DNA of 64,000 nt. Origin: Polyangia bacterium (GTDB lineage Bacteria > Myxococcota_A > Polyangia > Nannocystales > Nannocystaceae). Where the stretch lies: assembly GCA_030430565.1 (NCBI GenBank), contig JAUIKS010000002.1:248001-312000 (forward strand). Reading direction: 5' to 3'. The position numbers were made by a program, and so were the translations under genes. Below the pieces are notes generated by a model that was given only the letters and a program-made list of their open reading frames with translations, was not told the origin of the DNA and did not search any database. Positions 35,695-45,400 of this stretch are shown in pieces. Within the stretch, counting starts at the first letter, position 1, and the number at the start of each line of letters is the position of its first letter.

Positions 35695-37019
35695 GCCGCA
35701 GCGCGAAGTGGGGACGGGCCGAGCTGCTGCGCGAGATGGTCCGGCACTTCCTGCTGCGCAGCGGGGCGCCCGAGGACGAGCTCGAGTCGCTCTTCGACCT
35801 CCAGCGCGTCGAGCTCGACGATCTGATCGAGCGCCTGCAGTCCCGGGGCCTGCTCCAGCCGGGCGAGGCGCGCATCATCACCGGCGTCTGGCGCGGCTAC
35901 CTCAAGGGCCCGCTCGCCGAGCTGATGCCGTCCTTCGCCCCCGGCGAGCGGCGCAGCGCGACCCCCCCCGCGGGCGTCCCGATCGCCGCGGCGACCGCCG
36001 CTGCGCCGCTCGACCCCAACGAGCTGCCCGCCCCGCCGGTGTTCGGCACGCTCTCCGGGCCCGGGGTCCAGGATCGGGAGAGCGCGCTCGAGCTCGTCAC
36101 GCCCGCGCCGTCGGTCGTCAAGAAGAGCCGGCCGCGCGCGCCCGCGGGCGCGGACGCGACGGAGCGCCCGGTGATCGGGGAGCGCCTCGGCGTCTACACG
36201 ATCGCCGCGCGCCTCGGCGCCGAGCGCTGGAGCGACCTGTATCGCGTCGAGCGAGCGGAGGGGGAGCCCGCGGTCGCGCTCGCCCGCGTCCTCCGGGCCG
36301 ACGCGCCCCGCGAGGTCGCGCAGACGCTCCGCGTGCGCACGCCGTCGATGCTCAAGCTCCGCCACCCCGCGATCCTCGGCCCCTTCGCCGGCGGCACCTA
36401 CCGCGGGCGCCCCTACCTCGTGTTCCCCTTCATCGTCGGTCTCAACCTCGGCGACCACCTCGAGATCGTCGGCCAGCTCGAGCCGCGCGCGCTGCAAGAG
36501 CTCGCGGCGCAGCTCGTCGACGGGCTGACCGCCGCGCAGCGCGCTGGGATCGCGCACGGCGACGTCCGCCCCGAGCACGTGCTGCGCGACGACTCGCAGC
36601 GCTACAAGCTCACCGGCTTCGGCTTCTCGCCGACCCGCCACGCGCGCCTCGGAACGAAACCACCGACGCCCGTCGACGCGATGTACTGCGCGCCCGAGCA
36701 GCTCGATCACGGCGAGCCGATCGACCACCGCGCCGACATGTACGGCCTCGGCGCGACGCTCTACCGCGCGGCGGTCGGCCACGCGCCCTTCTGTGAGCCG
36801 CGGGTCGCCGACCCCGTGCAGGCGCGGCTGCACCGTGACCCGGTGCCGGTGGAGGTCCACGTGAGCGAGTTCCCGAGCCTGCTCTCGCACTTCATCAGCC
36901 GCATGCTGCGGCGCCGCCCCGAGGACAGGTTCCCCGCGTGGAGCGAGGCCCGCGCCGCGCTCCGTCACATCATCAACGTCGGCGGCCCGCGCGAGGCCGC
37001 GGTGGAGCGCCGCTCATGA
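35691..37019 (+). CDS. Pseudokinase of the Ser/Thr kinase family (bilin cluster)
   Basis: 442 residues; the ATG overlaps the active kinase's stop and much longer upstream frames are shadows. Residues 1-80 are a helical domain (LLREMVRHFLLRSGAPEDE). A Pro/Ala linker leads to a kinase fold (about 160-430) with degraded catalysis: the ATP-Lys region is VALARVL (no Lys), the catalytic loop is HGDVRPEHV, and DFG is GFG (LTGFGFS). APE (CAPEQL) and the C lobe are retained. It is probably inactive and could regulate or scaffold the adjacent active kinase. It overlaps heme oxygenase by 4 bp. Confidence 0.88.
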   Translation: MSRSAKWGRAELLREMVRHFLLRSGAPEDELESLFDLQRVELDDLIERLQSRGLLQPGEARIITGVWRGYLKGPLAELMPSFAPGERRSATPPAGVPIAAATAAAPLDPNELPAPPVFGTLSGPGVQDRESALELVTPAPSVVKKSRPRAPAGADATERPVIGERLGVYTIAARLGAERWSDLYRVERAEGEPAVALARVLRADAPREVAQTLRVRTPSMLKLRHPAILGPFAGGTYRGRPYLVFPFIVGLNLGDHLEIVGQLEPRALQELAAQLVDGLTAAQRAGIAHGDVRPEHVLRDDSQRYKLTGFGFSPTRHARLGTKPPTPVDAMYCAPEQLDHGEPIDHRADMYGLGATLYRAAVGHAPFCEPRVADPVQARLHRDPVPVEVHVSEFPSLLSHFISRMLRRRPEDRFPAWSEARAALRHIINVGGPREAAVERRS

Positions 37020-37822
37020 ACCTGTCTGTGAATACATCTCTTCACGCGCGCCCCCCCGCGCGCGCCGTCTCGCCGACGCGCGCCCCCGGCGGCCAGGCCC
37101 CGCTCTCGCTCGCGCTGCGCGAGGGCACACGCAAGGCGCATCGGCTGGTCGAGAGCGCGGGCTTCGTCCAGGCGCTGCTGCGCGGGGTCGTGGATCGCCG
37201 CGCCTACGCGCGCCTGCTCGCCGCGCTGCTGCGCGTCTACTCGGCGCTGGAGCGCGCGCTCGAGCGTCACCGTGACCACCCCGACGTCCGCGCCATCTAC
37301 CTCCCCGCGCTCGCGCGCCGCGACGCGCTCGCCCAGGATCTCGCGCTCTACGATCCGACCCGGGCGCTGCTGCGCGAGCCGCCCTCCCCGGCCACGCGCG
37401 CCTACGTGCAAAGGATCCTCCAGCTCGAGCGCGAGGCGCCCGAGCTGCTCGTCGCCCACGCCTACACGCGCTACCTCGGGGACCTCTCGGGCGGCCGCGT
37501 CCTCCGGGGCCTCGTCCAGCGCGTGCTTCGCCCGCCGCCCGGGCGCGGCCTCGAGTTCTACCGCTTCCCCGCCATCCCCGACCCGGTCGCGTTCAAGCAC
37601 GACTACCGCGCGCGCCTCGACACCCTGGGCACGAGCCCCGCGCGCGCGCAGGCGATCGTCGCCGAGGCGACGCGAGCGTTCGACCACAACCACGCGCTGT
37701 TTCGCGAGCTCGAGGGCAGCGCGCTGCGCACCGTGCTGCTGCTGCTGCGCAGCGCCAACCCGTTCCGTCAACGCGCCCACAACGCCGGAGAAGACCGTGC
37801 CCCAGAGCTTGTTCACACCTGA
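37016..37822 (+). CDS. Heme oxygenase
   Basis: 268 residues, with an extra N-terminal tail of about 28 residues. The proximal heme ligand is His42 in TRKAHRLVES, and the distal helix carries GDLSGG at residues 155-160, both diagnostic of HO-1/HmuO-type enzymes. It opens heme to biliverdin IX-alpha, CO and Fe(II), using reduced ferredoxin or another donor and O2. The product is the substrate of the reductase encoded next, whose start lies inside the last 26 bases of this gene. The start overlaps the pseudokinase stop. Codons at the start are unusually AT-rich, as in the globin gene (both begin Met-Asn-Leu-Ser). Confidence 0.95.
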   Translation: MNLSVNTSLHARPPARAVSPTRAPGGQAPLSLALREGTRKAHRLVESAGFVQALLRGVVDRRAYARLLAALLRVYSALERALERHRDHPDVRAIYLPALARRDALAQDLALYDPTRALLREPPSPATRAYVQRILQLEREAPELLVAHAYTRYLGDLSGGRVLRGLVQRVLRPPPGRGLEFYRFPAIPDPVAFKHDYRARLDTLGTSPARAQAIVAEATRAFDHNHALFRELEGSALRTVLLLLRSANPFRQRAHNAGEDRAPELVHT

Positions 37823-38624
37823 ATCTTTCGACACCTCCACCCCGATCCAGCGCGGCCTGCTCGCGCTGCTGAGCGAGGTCGAGCGCGCCTACGTCGACGC
37901 GCTCTCGCTGCGCGAGGTCTCGATCTCGCCGCGCTTCGAAACCCTCGCCGGCGGGATCGGAGAGCGCCGCCTGCTCCTCGAGACCAAGGTGTTCACCGGC
38001 GGCGCGCTCGAGCGGCTCACGATCGCCGTGATGTACACGCCGTCGCCCGCCGGGGCCCCGCCGGCGCTGGTCTCCTGCACCGTGAGCGCGCTCCCTGCCT
38101 TCGGGGTCGCGCTCCCGATCCTCGGCCTCGACTACGTCGCGCTCGGCAGCAAGCTCTCGCTGGTCGCCTTCGACCTGTCGCCCACCGACATCGAGACCTG
38201 GTCCGACGCGCGCAACAACCTCATCGACCTCAGCCGCCGCGCCGACGCCCGCCTGACCGCGCGCCCGCGGCCCCAGTTCGTCGACCAGACCTTCTCCCCG
38301 CTCGCCGTGTTCGCGCGCGCCGACCGGGAGTTCGCGGAGCTCGCCTGCGGTCTCGGCGTGACGCTGCTCGAGCGTCACGCGGGCCTCTGCGCCGCCGCGC
38401 GCCCGCTCCCCTTCGCGCGCGCGAACGCGGCGGACACCATGGTCGAGTGCTGGTGCGGGGCGATGCGCCGCAACAAGAAAGAGTCGCGCGCGCTGCAGCG
38501 CATCTTCGGCCCGGTCGCGGTCGACTACCTCGAGGACTTCCTGTTCACCCGAGACCACCGCGATCCCTGTCACGTCACGACCGCGAGCGACAGCCCCGCG
38601 CGACGCGTCCCCGCCTTCGCGTGA
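37797..38624 (+). CDS. Ferredoxin-dependent bilin reductase (PcyA/HY2 superfamily)
   Basis: 275 residues from a GTG with GGAG seven bases upstream. Family landmarks are LPILGLDYVALG followed by FDLSPTD (compare the LPMFGCDIV...DLSPT region of PcyA), and near the C-terminus NKKESRALQRIFG then YLEDFLF. By alignment from memory it keeps the proton-donating Asp (D105 of PcyA) and the Asn/Lys of the NxK motif, but lacks the PcyA residues Glu76 and His88. It should reduce biliverdin with ferredoxin electrons, but probably not to phycocyanobilin. It is the last gene of the cluster, and a pre-PcyA-type enzyme is the best guess. Confidence 0.88.
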   Translation: MPQSLFTPESFDTSTPIQRGLLALLSEVERAYVDALSLREVSISPRFETLAGGIGERRLLLETKVFTGGALERLTIAVMYTPSPAGAPPALVSCTVSALPAFGVALPILGLDYVALGSKLSLVAFDLSPTDIETWSDARNNLIDLSRRADARLTARPRPQFVDQTFSPLAVFARADREFAELACGLGVTLLERHAGLCAAARPLPFARANAADTMVECWCGAMRRNKKESRALQRIFGPVAVDYLEDFLFTRDHRDPCHVTTASDSPARRVPAFA

Positions 38625-38633
38625 GCGACCCGG

Positions 38634-38667
38634 CGTCCGCCGCTGCGCCGAGCGTCAGCGACGGACG
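38634..38667. terminator. Bidirectional hairpin between convergent genes
   Basis: CGTCCGCCGCTG (38634-38645) and CAGCGACGGACG (38656-38667) form a 12-bp stem with one mismatch and a 10-base loop. It lies 10 bp after the bilin reductase stop and 25 bp from the stop of the convergent hydrolase gene, so it can end both transcripts. There is no T run, as is usual in such GC-rich DNA. Confidence 0.5.
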
Positions 38668-38691
38668 GACCGCGCGGGGCGGCGCAGCCTG

Positions 38692-41109
38692 CTACAGGTC
38701 CTCGGGGCGACCGGCGTCGGGCAGCGTGTAGTCGCAGACGCCCGAGGCCTCGAAGATCGCCTTGAGCTGGGTCAGCTCGTCGCCCTCAAAGACCACGCCG
38801 CCGTAGGTGCCGTCCTCGAGCGCGTCCTCGAGCTTCTTGGTCTGACACTTGAAGACATCGGCCGAGAAGTCCTCGCCCGCGACCATCCGCGGCCCGCGGA
38901 AGACCTCGTAGGTGTCCGCGCAGGGGCCGTTGTCGAGGTCCTCGACGGTCTGGATCCCGTCCCAGACATCATCGCCGCTGGCGACCATGTCGAGGCCGTC
39001 GGTGTAGCAGGCGTCGACCGCGTTGTCGGGCTTCTGCCCCTCGTCCAGCCAGATCTCGAGGGTCTCGAAGGCGTCGATCGCCAGCTCCATGAGCTCGCCG
39101 CCGGACGACCCGAGCCCCCAGATCACCAGGTTCGGCGTCGGCCCGCCCTGGGCGTCCTCCATCCGCTGGCGGATGATGAACGGCTGCTTCGAGTTGTGCA
39201 TGTCCAGCTCGGGCTCGAGGTAGGGCATGAGGTTGATGATCGGGTCCTCGATCTCGCCGAGGTACACCAGGCCGGCGTAGTAGGCCGTGTTCATCGCCTC
39301 GACGTCGCCCTCGGCCCGCGGCGCGACGGGCAGCCCGAGGCTCGAGGTCGAGTTGCGGGCGCTCCAGACGTCGAGGTCGTTGAAGTCGTCGCCGAAGAAC
39401 GGGAAGCCCTCCTGGACCATGTCGTCCGGCTGCTTCCAGCCGCCGATCTTGGCGTTGAGGTCGAGGAACTCCTGCTTCGTGATCTGCCCGTCGAGCAGCG
39501 CTTGGAGCCCGTACTGCACGCCGACGTTGTCCCAGGTGTTGCGGGCGTAGCCGTTCGCCGACTCGGGGTCCGGGCCGAAGATGTCGATTAAGTCGTCGTG
39601 GTAGGTCCACGCGGTCTGGGCGAAGCCCTCGGGGTCGTAGGACAAAATCTGCTCGTGGCTGTCGTCGATGTCGACCCAGTGGGGGTTGAGCGAGAGCGGC
39701 GAGAGGCCGCGCCAGCCCTCGATGCACTCGCCGCTGCCCGGGTCCGCGCTCGAGCCCAGCGGCTTGCCCTCGTTGAGAAAGTCCCAGCCGCTCGGCGCCC
39801 CGTTGATCGCGTTGAAGCCCTCGATCAGCTGGCGGTTCTCCCAGTCCTTCCACGTCGGGTTCGCGCCGTCGGTCACGTCGAAGTAGAACTCGAGCAGCTC
39901 GCAGTCGCCGACGCGGGTGGTCTGCGTGATCATGTCCGCGTAGGAGTGCGTGGGCACCAAGCCGTCGAGCAGCTCGGGGTGGTTCTGCTCGTAGACGTAC
40001 TGCTGGATCGCGCCGCCCGAGCCGCCGATGCCGAAGGTGTACTTGGGCTCGTTGTAGCGCAGCCGGAAGTGCTCCTTGACCATCACCGCGGTCGTGCCGG
40101 TCAGCTTCAGGTTGTAGGTCGTGTCGGTGACCGTGCCGCTCGAGTAGACGATCGCGTAGCCGCGCTCGAGCAGCGGCTGGTACAGCGGGCCGTCTTTGTA
40201 GGGGTCGTTGGCGACCGAGTCCTTGAGCCGGTTGACGCCGAGCCCGCTCGACTGCTGGTGCCCGATGCCGACGCCGCCGCCGAACCAGAAGATCAGGTTC
40301 TCGTTCCACGCGCTGAGGTCCGGCGAGTTCGGGTCGACCGCCGGCTCCGGCTCGAGCACCGCGACGCCGTAGACGAAGCGGTTGATGGTCCCGCGCTCGT
40401 AGCGGACGATGTAGTTGTACTCCTGCCCGTCGACCTCGATCGTCGCTACGTCATCTGGGAGGTTCTGCGGATCGGGCAGCGGGGTCAGCCCGCCCTCGGG
40501 GGGCGGATCGGTGGAGAGGTAGAAGTAGTTAACGCGGGTCTTCGCGCCGCAGTCGCGGCTCCAGCCGACGACCTCGTCGTTGTCGTCCAGCACCGGCAGC
40601 CCGACCTCGTCGAGGTTGTCGACCTCGGGCTGCCCGAGGCCGATGTCCTCGGTCCGGCAGGCGAAGGGGTACTGCAGCGGGTTCTCGGGATCGATCGGGC
40701 CCACGTCGCCGACCTCGACCGGGAACAGGCCGTCCCAGGGGTTGTCGCCGGTGTCGCTGTCGCCCTCGGTCTCGCCGCCCGTCGTCTCGCTCGTGGTCCC
40801 GTCGCTCGTGGTCGACGTGGTCGTGGTCGTCTCGGGCGTGTCGGTCGTCGCGTCGGTGCTGCCCGTCGTCGCGTCGGTGCTGCCCCCCGTGCTGCCCCCC
40901 GTGCCGTCCGTGACCGCGGTGCCCCCCGTGGAGCTGGTCGGGTCGCTCGCGCCGGTCGTCGCGGGCCCCGCGGTGGTGCCCGCGTCGGTGTCGGACGTGC
41001 CGGCGTCGGTCGCCGTGCCGCTGGTGTCATCGCCGCTGCAGGCGGGCGCGAGCGCGAGCGCGCAGAGCGTCAGCGCGAGCGTGGCGGTAGACGAATTCTT
41101 CAACATCAT
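38692..41109 (-). CDS. Secreted DUF6351-type alpha/beta hydrolase, lipoprotein
   Basis: 805 residues from the ATG at 41109 (GGAG nine bases upstream; an ATG codon follows directly). The signal peptide ends in LALAPACSG, then about 110 residues of Thr/Ser/Gly/Asp linker with repeated STDATTG units. The catalytic body has the nucleophile elbow GIGGSGGAIQQYV, and late segments DMHNSKQPFIIRQRMED and LGSSGGELME consistent with Asp/His placement of alpha/beta hydrolases. The architecture resembles the DUF6351 (tannase-like) family, recalled from memory. It is probably a surface-anchored esterase for large or plant-derived substrates. Confidence 0.75.
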   Translation of the reverse strand: MMLKNSSTATLALTLCALALAPACSGDDTSGTATDAGTSDTDAGTTAGPATTGASDPTSSTGGTAVTDGTGGSTGGSTDATTGSTDATTDTPETTTTTSTTSDGTTSETTGGETEGDSDTGDNPWDGLFPVEVGDVGPIDPENPLQYPFACRTEDIGLGQPEVDNLDEVGLPVLDDNDEVVGWSRDCGAKTRVNYFYLSTDPPPEGGLTPLPDPQNLPDDVATIEVDGQEYNYIVRYERGTINRFVYGVAVLEPEPAVDPNSPDLSAWNENLIFWFGGGVGIGHQQSSGLGVNRLKDSVANDPYKDGPLYQPLLERGYAIVYSSGTVTDTTYNLKLTGTTAVMVKEHFRLRYNEPKYTFGIGGSGGAIQQYVYEQNHPELLDGLVPTHSYADMITQTTRVGDCELLEFYFDVTDGANPTWKDWENRQLIEGFNAINGAPSGWDFLNEGKPLGSSADPGSGECIEGWRGLSPLSLNPHWVDIDDSHEQILSYDPEGFAQTAWTYHDDLIDIFGPDPESANGYARNTWDNVGVQYGLQALLDGQITKQEFLDLNAKIGGWKQPDDMVQEGFPFFGDDFNDLDVWSARNSTSSLGLPVAPRAEGDVEAMNTAYYAGLVYLGEIEDPIINLMPYLEPELDMHNSKQPFIIRQRMEDAQGGPTPNLVIWGLGSSGGELMELAIDAFETLEIWLDEGQKPDNAVDACYTDGLDMVASGDDVWDGIQTVEDLDNGPCADTYEVFRGPRMVAGEDFSADVFKCQTKKLEDALEDGTYGGVVFEGDELTQLKAIFEASGVCDYTLPDAGRPEDL

Positions 41110-41386
41110 GATCGCAATCTCCGTCGTGACGCGGGCGCGGCGCGCCCGGGGCGTGTGCACATGCAACTGCCAGCCGCGACTGCCTAGCGCGCGCCCGCGC
41201 GCCGTGTCAACGCGGCCGCGCGCCGCCGCCGCGTGTGTTCACGCCGCGCGCCGCCCTACGCCGCTGATGACGTCCGCACATGCGCGCCGCGCGGGCTGAC
41301 GCTTGACAAGGCCGACGCGCCGCGACCACGCTCAGGAGGTGAAGCTCGCGGGCGCGCTGCGCTATCTCCTATCTGCTCCTACAGAC

Positions 41387-42295
41387 ATGTCCCCGATCGG
41401 GGAGCTCGAGACCTGGTGGACGGGTCATGTCGCCCTCCCCGCCGACGACGCGATCACGCGCGCGGCGCTCGGCGGCTTCGCGGCGGATCGCCTGGGCTAC
41501 GCCTTCGCGTCGGGCTACCAGGCGGCGCTGCAGCGGCTGACCGGCGGCGCGCCGACGATCCGGCGATCGCTGCTGGCGACCGAGCTCGGCGGCGCCCACC
41601 CGCGGAAGATCCAGACGGCGCTGCGCGAGGACGCGGCCCGCCCCGGGGGCTGGCGGCTGCGGGGCGAGAAGCGCTTCGCCACGCTGGGCGCGAGCGCGGA
41701 CGAGCTCTTGGTCGTCGCGCGCGCGCCCGCCCCGGAGCAGGAGCTCGACCGCCCCCGGCTCGTCGTCGTCGTCATCCCCAGCGATCGCGCCGGCGTTCGC
41801 TTTGAGCCGCTCCCCCCCACGCCCTTCACGCCCGAGCTCCCGCACGCGCGCGCACGCCTCGACGACGTCGAGGTCGCCCCGAAGGAGCGGCTCCCCGGCG
41901 ACGGCTACGCGTCCTACCTCAAGCCGTTTCGAACCATCGAGGACTGCTTCGTGCACGTCGCCGCGCTCGCGTGGTGGATCCGGCTCGCCCGCGCCCCGGC
42001 CGTCGCCGCGCCCGAGTCGCTCGTCGAGCGCCTGCTCGCGGCGCTGCTCGCCGTCGCGACGATCGCCGGCATGGACCCGCGCGCCCCGGCGGTCCACCTC
42101 GCGCTCGCCGGCGAGCTCGCCCGCGCCCGGGCGCTGCTCGCCGAGCTCGAGCCGCTGCTCCGCCGGCTCGGTCCCGAGGCGCGCGCGCGATGGGAGCGCG
42201 ATCGAGCGCTGCTCGAGATCGCCGGGAACGCGCGCGCGCGCCGACGAGAGGCGGCGTGGCGCAGGATCGCGGCGCACCCCGGCGAGCGCGGCTGA
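41387..42295 (+). CDS. Acyl-CoA dehydrogenase-like protein
   Basis: 302 residues from the ATG at 41387. The frame extends to a TTG at 41303, but those codons look non-coding. The middle domain matches acyl-CoA dehydrogenases: LLATELGGAHPRKIQT, then WRLRGEKRFATLGASADELLVVA and GVRFEPLPPTPF. The C-terminal helical domain is shorter than usual and I see no clear catalytic Glu, and the N-terminal domain is also reduced (typical enzymes have about 380 residues). FAD binding is plausible; normal beta-oxidation activity is doubtful. It is divergent from the DUF6351 gene. Confidence 0.7.
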   Translation: MSPIGELETWWTGHVALPADDAITRAALGGFAADRLGYAFASGYQAALQRLTGGAPTIRRSLLATELGGAHPRKIQTALREDAARPGGWRLRGEKRFATLGASADELLVVARAPAPEQELDRPRLVVVVIPSDRAGVRFEPLPPTPFTPELPHARARLDDVEVAPKERLPGDGYASYLKPFRTIEDCFVHVAALAWWIRLARAPAVAAPESLVERLLAALLAVATIAGMDPRAPAVHLALAGELARARALLAELEPLLRRLGPEARARWERDRALLEIAGNARARRREAAWRRIAAHPGERG

Positions 42296-42467
42296 GTCGG
42301 CGCGGGCGAAAGCGCCACGCCTTTCGGACATGTTGTAAGAGTCACCACGCTCACGGCGCCCGTGTACGCTCGACGAGCGCGCCGACGCCCGCCTCGGTGA
42401 CGGGCCCCAGGAGATTCGCTACAACGACCTGGGGGCGCGCGTCTGAGCTGCGCCTCCTCAATCAGGC

Positions 42468-45400
42468 ATGCAGACGATCGCCGGCCACGAGGTGCTCGAG
42501 CGTCTCCACGAGGGGAGGAGCCACGCGGTGCTCCGCGCGCGACGCGGCCCCGGCGACGCGACCGTGATCCTCAAGATGCTGCGCTCGCGCGTGCCCACGC
42601 AGGCCGCGGTCGCCGGGCTGCGCGGCGAGTTCTCGCTGCTGCGCGAGCTCGACGCCGTCGGCGCGATCAAGGCCAACGAGCTGATCAGCGATGACAACCT
42701 CTGGGTCCTCTCGCTCGAGGACTTCGGCGGCAGCTCGCTCGCTCGCCTGGCGCTCGCCGGCGCGATCCCGCTGCGCGAGCTGATCGCGCTCGCGCTCGCG
42801 CTCGTGGACGCGGTCGACAGCGTCCACGCCGCCGGCGTCGCGCACCTGGGGATCAGCGCCGGCAACATCGTCTGGAACCGTGAGACCGGCGCGCTCAAGC
42901 TCATCGACTTCGCGGCCGCCGCCCCGCGCGGGCCTCGGCGCCCGCGCATCAGCGACGCGGTGCTCCCGGCGGGCTCGCTCGGCTACATCGCGCCCGAGCA
43001 GACCGGCCGGATCAACCGCGTGATCGACTTCCGCTCCGACTACTACGCGATCGGCGTCGTGCTCTACGAGCTCCTGACCGGGCGCCGCCCGTTCGTCGCC
43101 GAGAGCCCCGTCGAGCTCGTGCACTGTCACATCGCGGTCGAGCCCACGCCGCCGCGCGAGCTCGACGCGCGCGTCCCCGAGTCGCTCTCGCGCGTGGTCC
43201 TCAAGCTCTTGGCCAAGCGCGCGGAGGACCGCTACCAGTCGGCGCACGGGCTGCGACGCGACCTCGAGCGGATCGCGGGCTGGATCGAGCGCGGCGAGGA
43301 CGACGCCAGCTTCACGCCTGGCGCCGAGGACACGCGCGAGAGCTTTCAGCTCGCCCAGGGTCTCTACGGCCAGGCGCGCGCGCTGGGCAAGCTCGGCGAC
43401 GCGCTCGCGCGGGTCCGCGAGGCCGGGGTCGCCACGGTCTTCGTCCGCGGCCAGACCGGCGCCGGCAAGTCCGCGCTGCTCGGCGAGCTCGGGCGCCTCG
43501 CCGCCGACGCTGGCGCGCGCTGCGTGGTCGGCCGCTTCGACCCCATCACGGCGCGGCTCGAGCCCCACGGCGCGCTGCTGCAGGCGCTGCGCGGGCTCGT
43601 GCGCCAGCTGCTCGGCGAGGACGACCGCGGCGTCGCGCGCTGGCGGGCGCGGATCCTCGTGGCGCTCTCGAGCAACGCGTCGCTGCTCGCCGAGTCGCTG
43701 CCCGAGCTGCGCGCGCTGCTCGGCCCGCAGCCCGCGATCCAGGCGCTGACCGGCGGCGCCGCGCGCCACCGCTTCCGGCTCGCGCTGCGCGGCTTCGTCG
43801 AGGCGCTGGCGACCCGCGACGAGCCGCTGGTGCTCGCGCTCGACGACGTGCAGTGGGCCGACGACGACTCGCTGATGCTGATCGAGGACCTCGCCTGCTT
43901 CGCCGAGGTCGACGGCCTGCTGCTGGTGGTCTCCTGTCTCGACGGACACTTCGACGGCGGGCTCGACGGCGGGCTCGACGAGGAGCTCGGCCGCGACGCC
44001 GTGGATCGGCTGCGCGCGCGCCTGCTCGAGCTCGGCGCGCCGCACCGGACCATCCAGCTCGACCCGATCGGGCCCGCCGACATCACGCGCCTCGTCGCCG
44101 ACACGCTGCTGTGCGCGCGCGCGCGCGCGGCCCCGCTCGCGCGCGTCGTCCACGACAAGACCGCCGGCAACCCGATGTTCGTCCGCGAGTTCCTCAGCGA
44201 GCTCCACGCCGCCGGCGCGCTCCGCTACGAGCGTTCGGCGCGCGCATGGACATGGTCGATTGACCAGATCGAGCGCAGCGACGTGACCGCGAACGTCGTC
44301 GAGCTGCTCGCGCGCCGGCTCGACGAGCTGCCGCGAGCGCTGCGCGAGGTGCTCACGACCGCCGCGTGCCTCGGCCGCAGCTTCGACGCCGCGCGGCTCG
44401 CCGCGGTCGGCGAGCACGACACCGCGACCTGCCGCGCCGCGCTCACGCGGGCGGCCGCCGAGGGCTTCATCGTCGACCTCGGCGACGACAGCTACCGGTT
44501 CACGCACGAGCGCGCGCAGCAGCTCGTCTACACGAGGATCGCCGAGGCGCGCCGCGCCGAGACCCACCGCCGCGCCGCCGAGCGGCTGCTCGAGGGCCTC
44601 AGCGAGGACGCGGCCAAGGACTCGCCGGAGCTCTTCACGATCGTCCGCCACCTCAACGCCGGGCGCACGGGCGACGCGCTCCCGCCCCGCCCGAAGCGGG
44701 CCGCGCGGCTCAACCTCGCGGCCGGCCGGCGCGCCCGACGAGCGGCCGCCTACGCGCCGGCGCACGAGTTCTTCGAGGTCGCGGCCTCGCTGTGCGCGCG
44801 CGCGCCGTGGGACCAGCTGCGGCTGGAGGCCTACCTCGACGCCGCTGACACGGCCTACCTCACCGGCGACCACGCGCGCGCTGAGGCGCTGATCCAGGAC
44901 GTGCTCGTGAACGCCCGCTCCACGCTCGAGCGCGCGCGCGCGCTCGAGCTGCGGGTCCAGAGCCACACCGCGCGCGACGACCTCGACGGCGCGCTGCGGG
45001 CCGCGCTCGCCGGGCTCCGCGAGTTCGACGTCCACATCAGCGAGCACCCCGGGCGCCTCGACATCCTGCGCGAGCTCGCCTCGCTGCGCGCCCGCCTGCT
45101 CGGCCGCCGCGTGTCGGCGCTGCGCAGCCTCCCGCGGATGCGCGACGCGAGGGCGCAGGCGATCGCCCGGCTGATCCTCGTCGCGCTCCCGCCGGCCTTC
45201 CGCGCCAACCAAGAGCTCTACGTGCTGCTCGCGCTGCGCGTCGTCATCCTCTCGCTGCGCTACGGGCAGTCGCCGGCCTCGCCGATGGCCTTCGTCACCT
45301 GCGCGCACCTGATGTGCTCGGTGCTCGGCGACGTCGAGACCGGGATGGAGTTCGCGGCGCTCAGCCGCGAGCTCAACAGCTCCATCGGCGCGCCCGAGTT

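Noticed and set aside
30400-38624. Light-harvesting phycobilisome or phytochrome operon
   Set aside because: The globin lacks the chromophore Cys, there are no linker, lyase, phytochrome or photosynthesis genes, and the organism looks heterotrophic.
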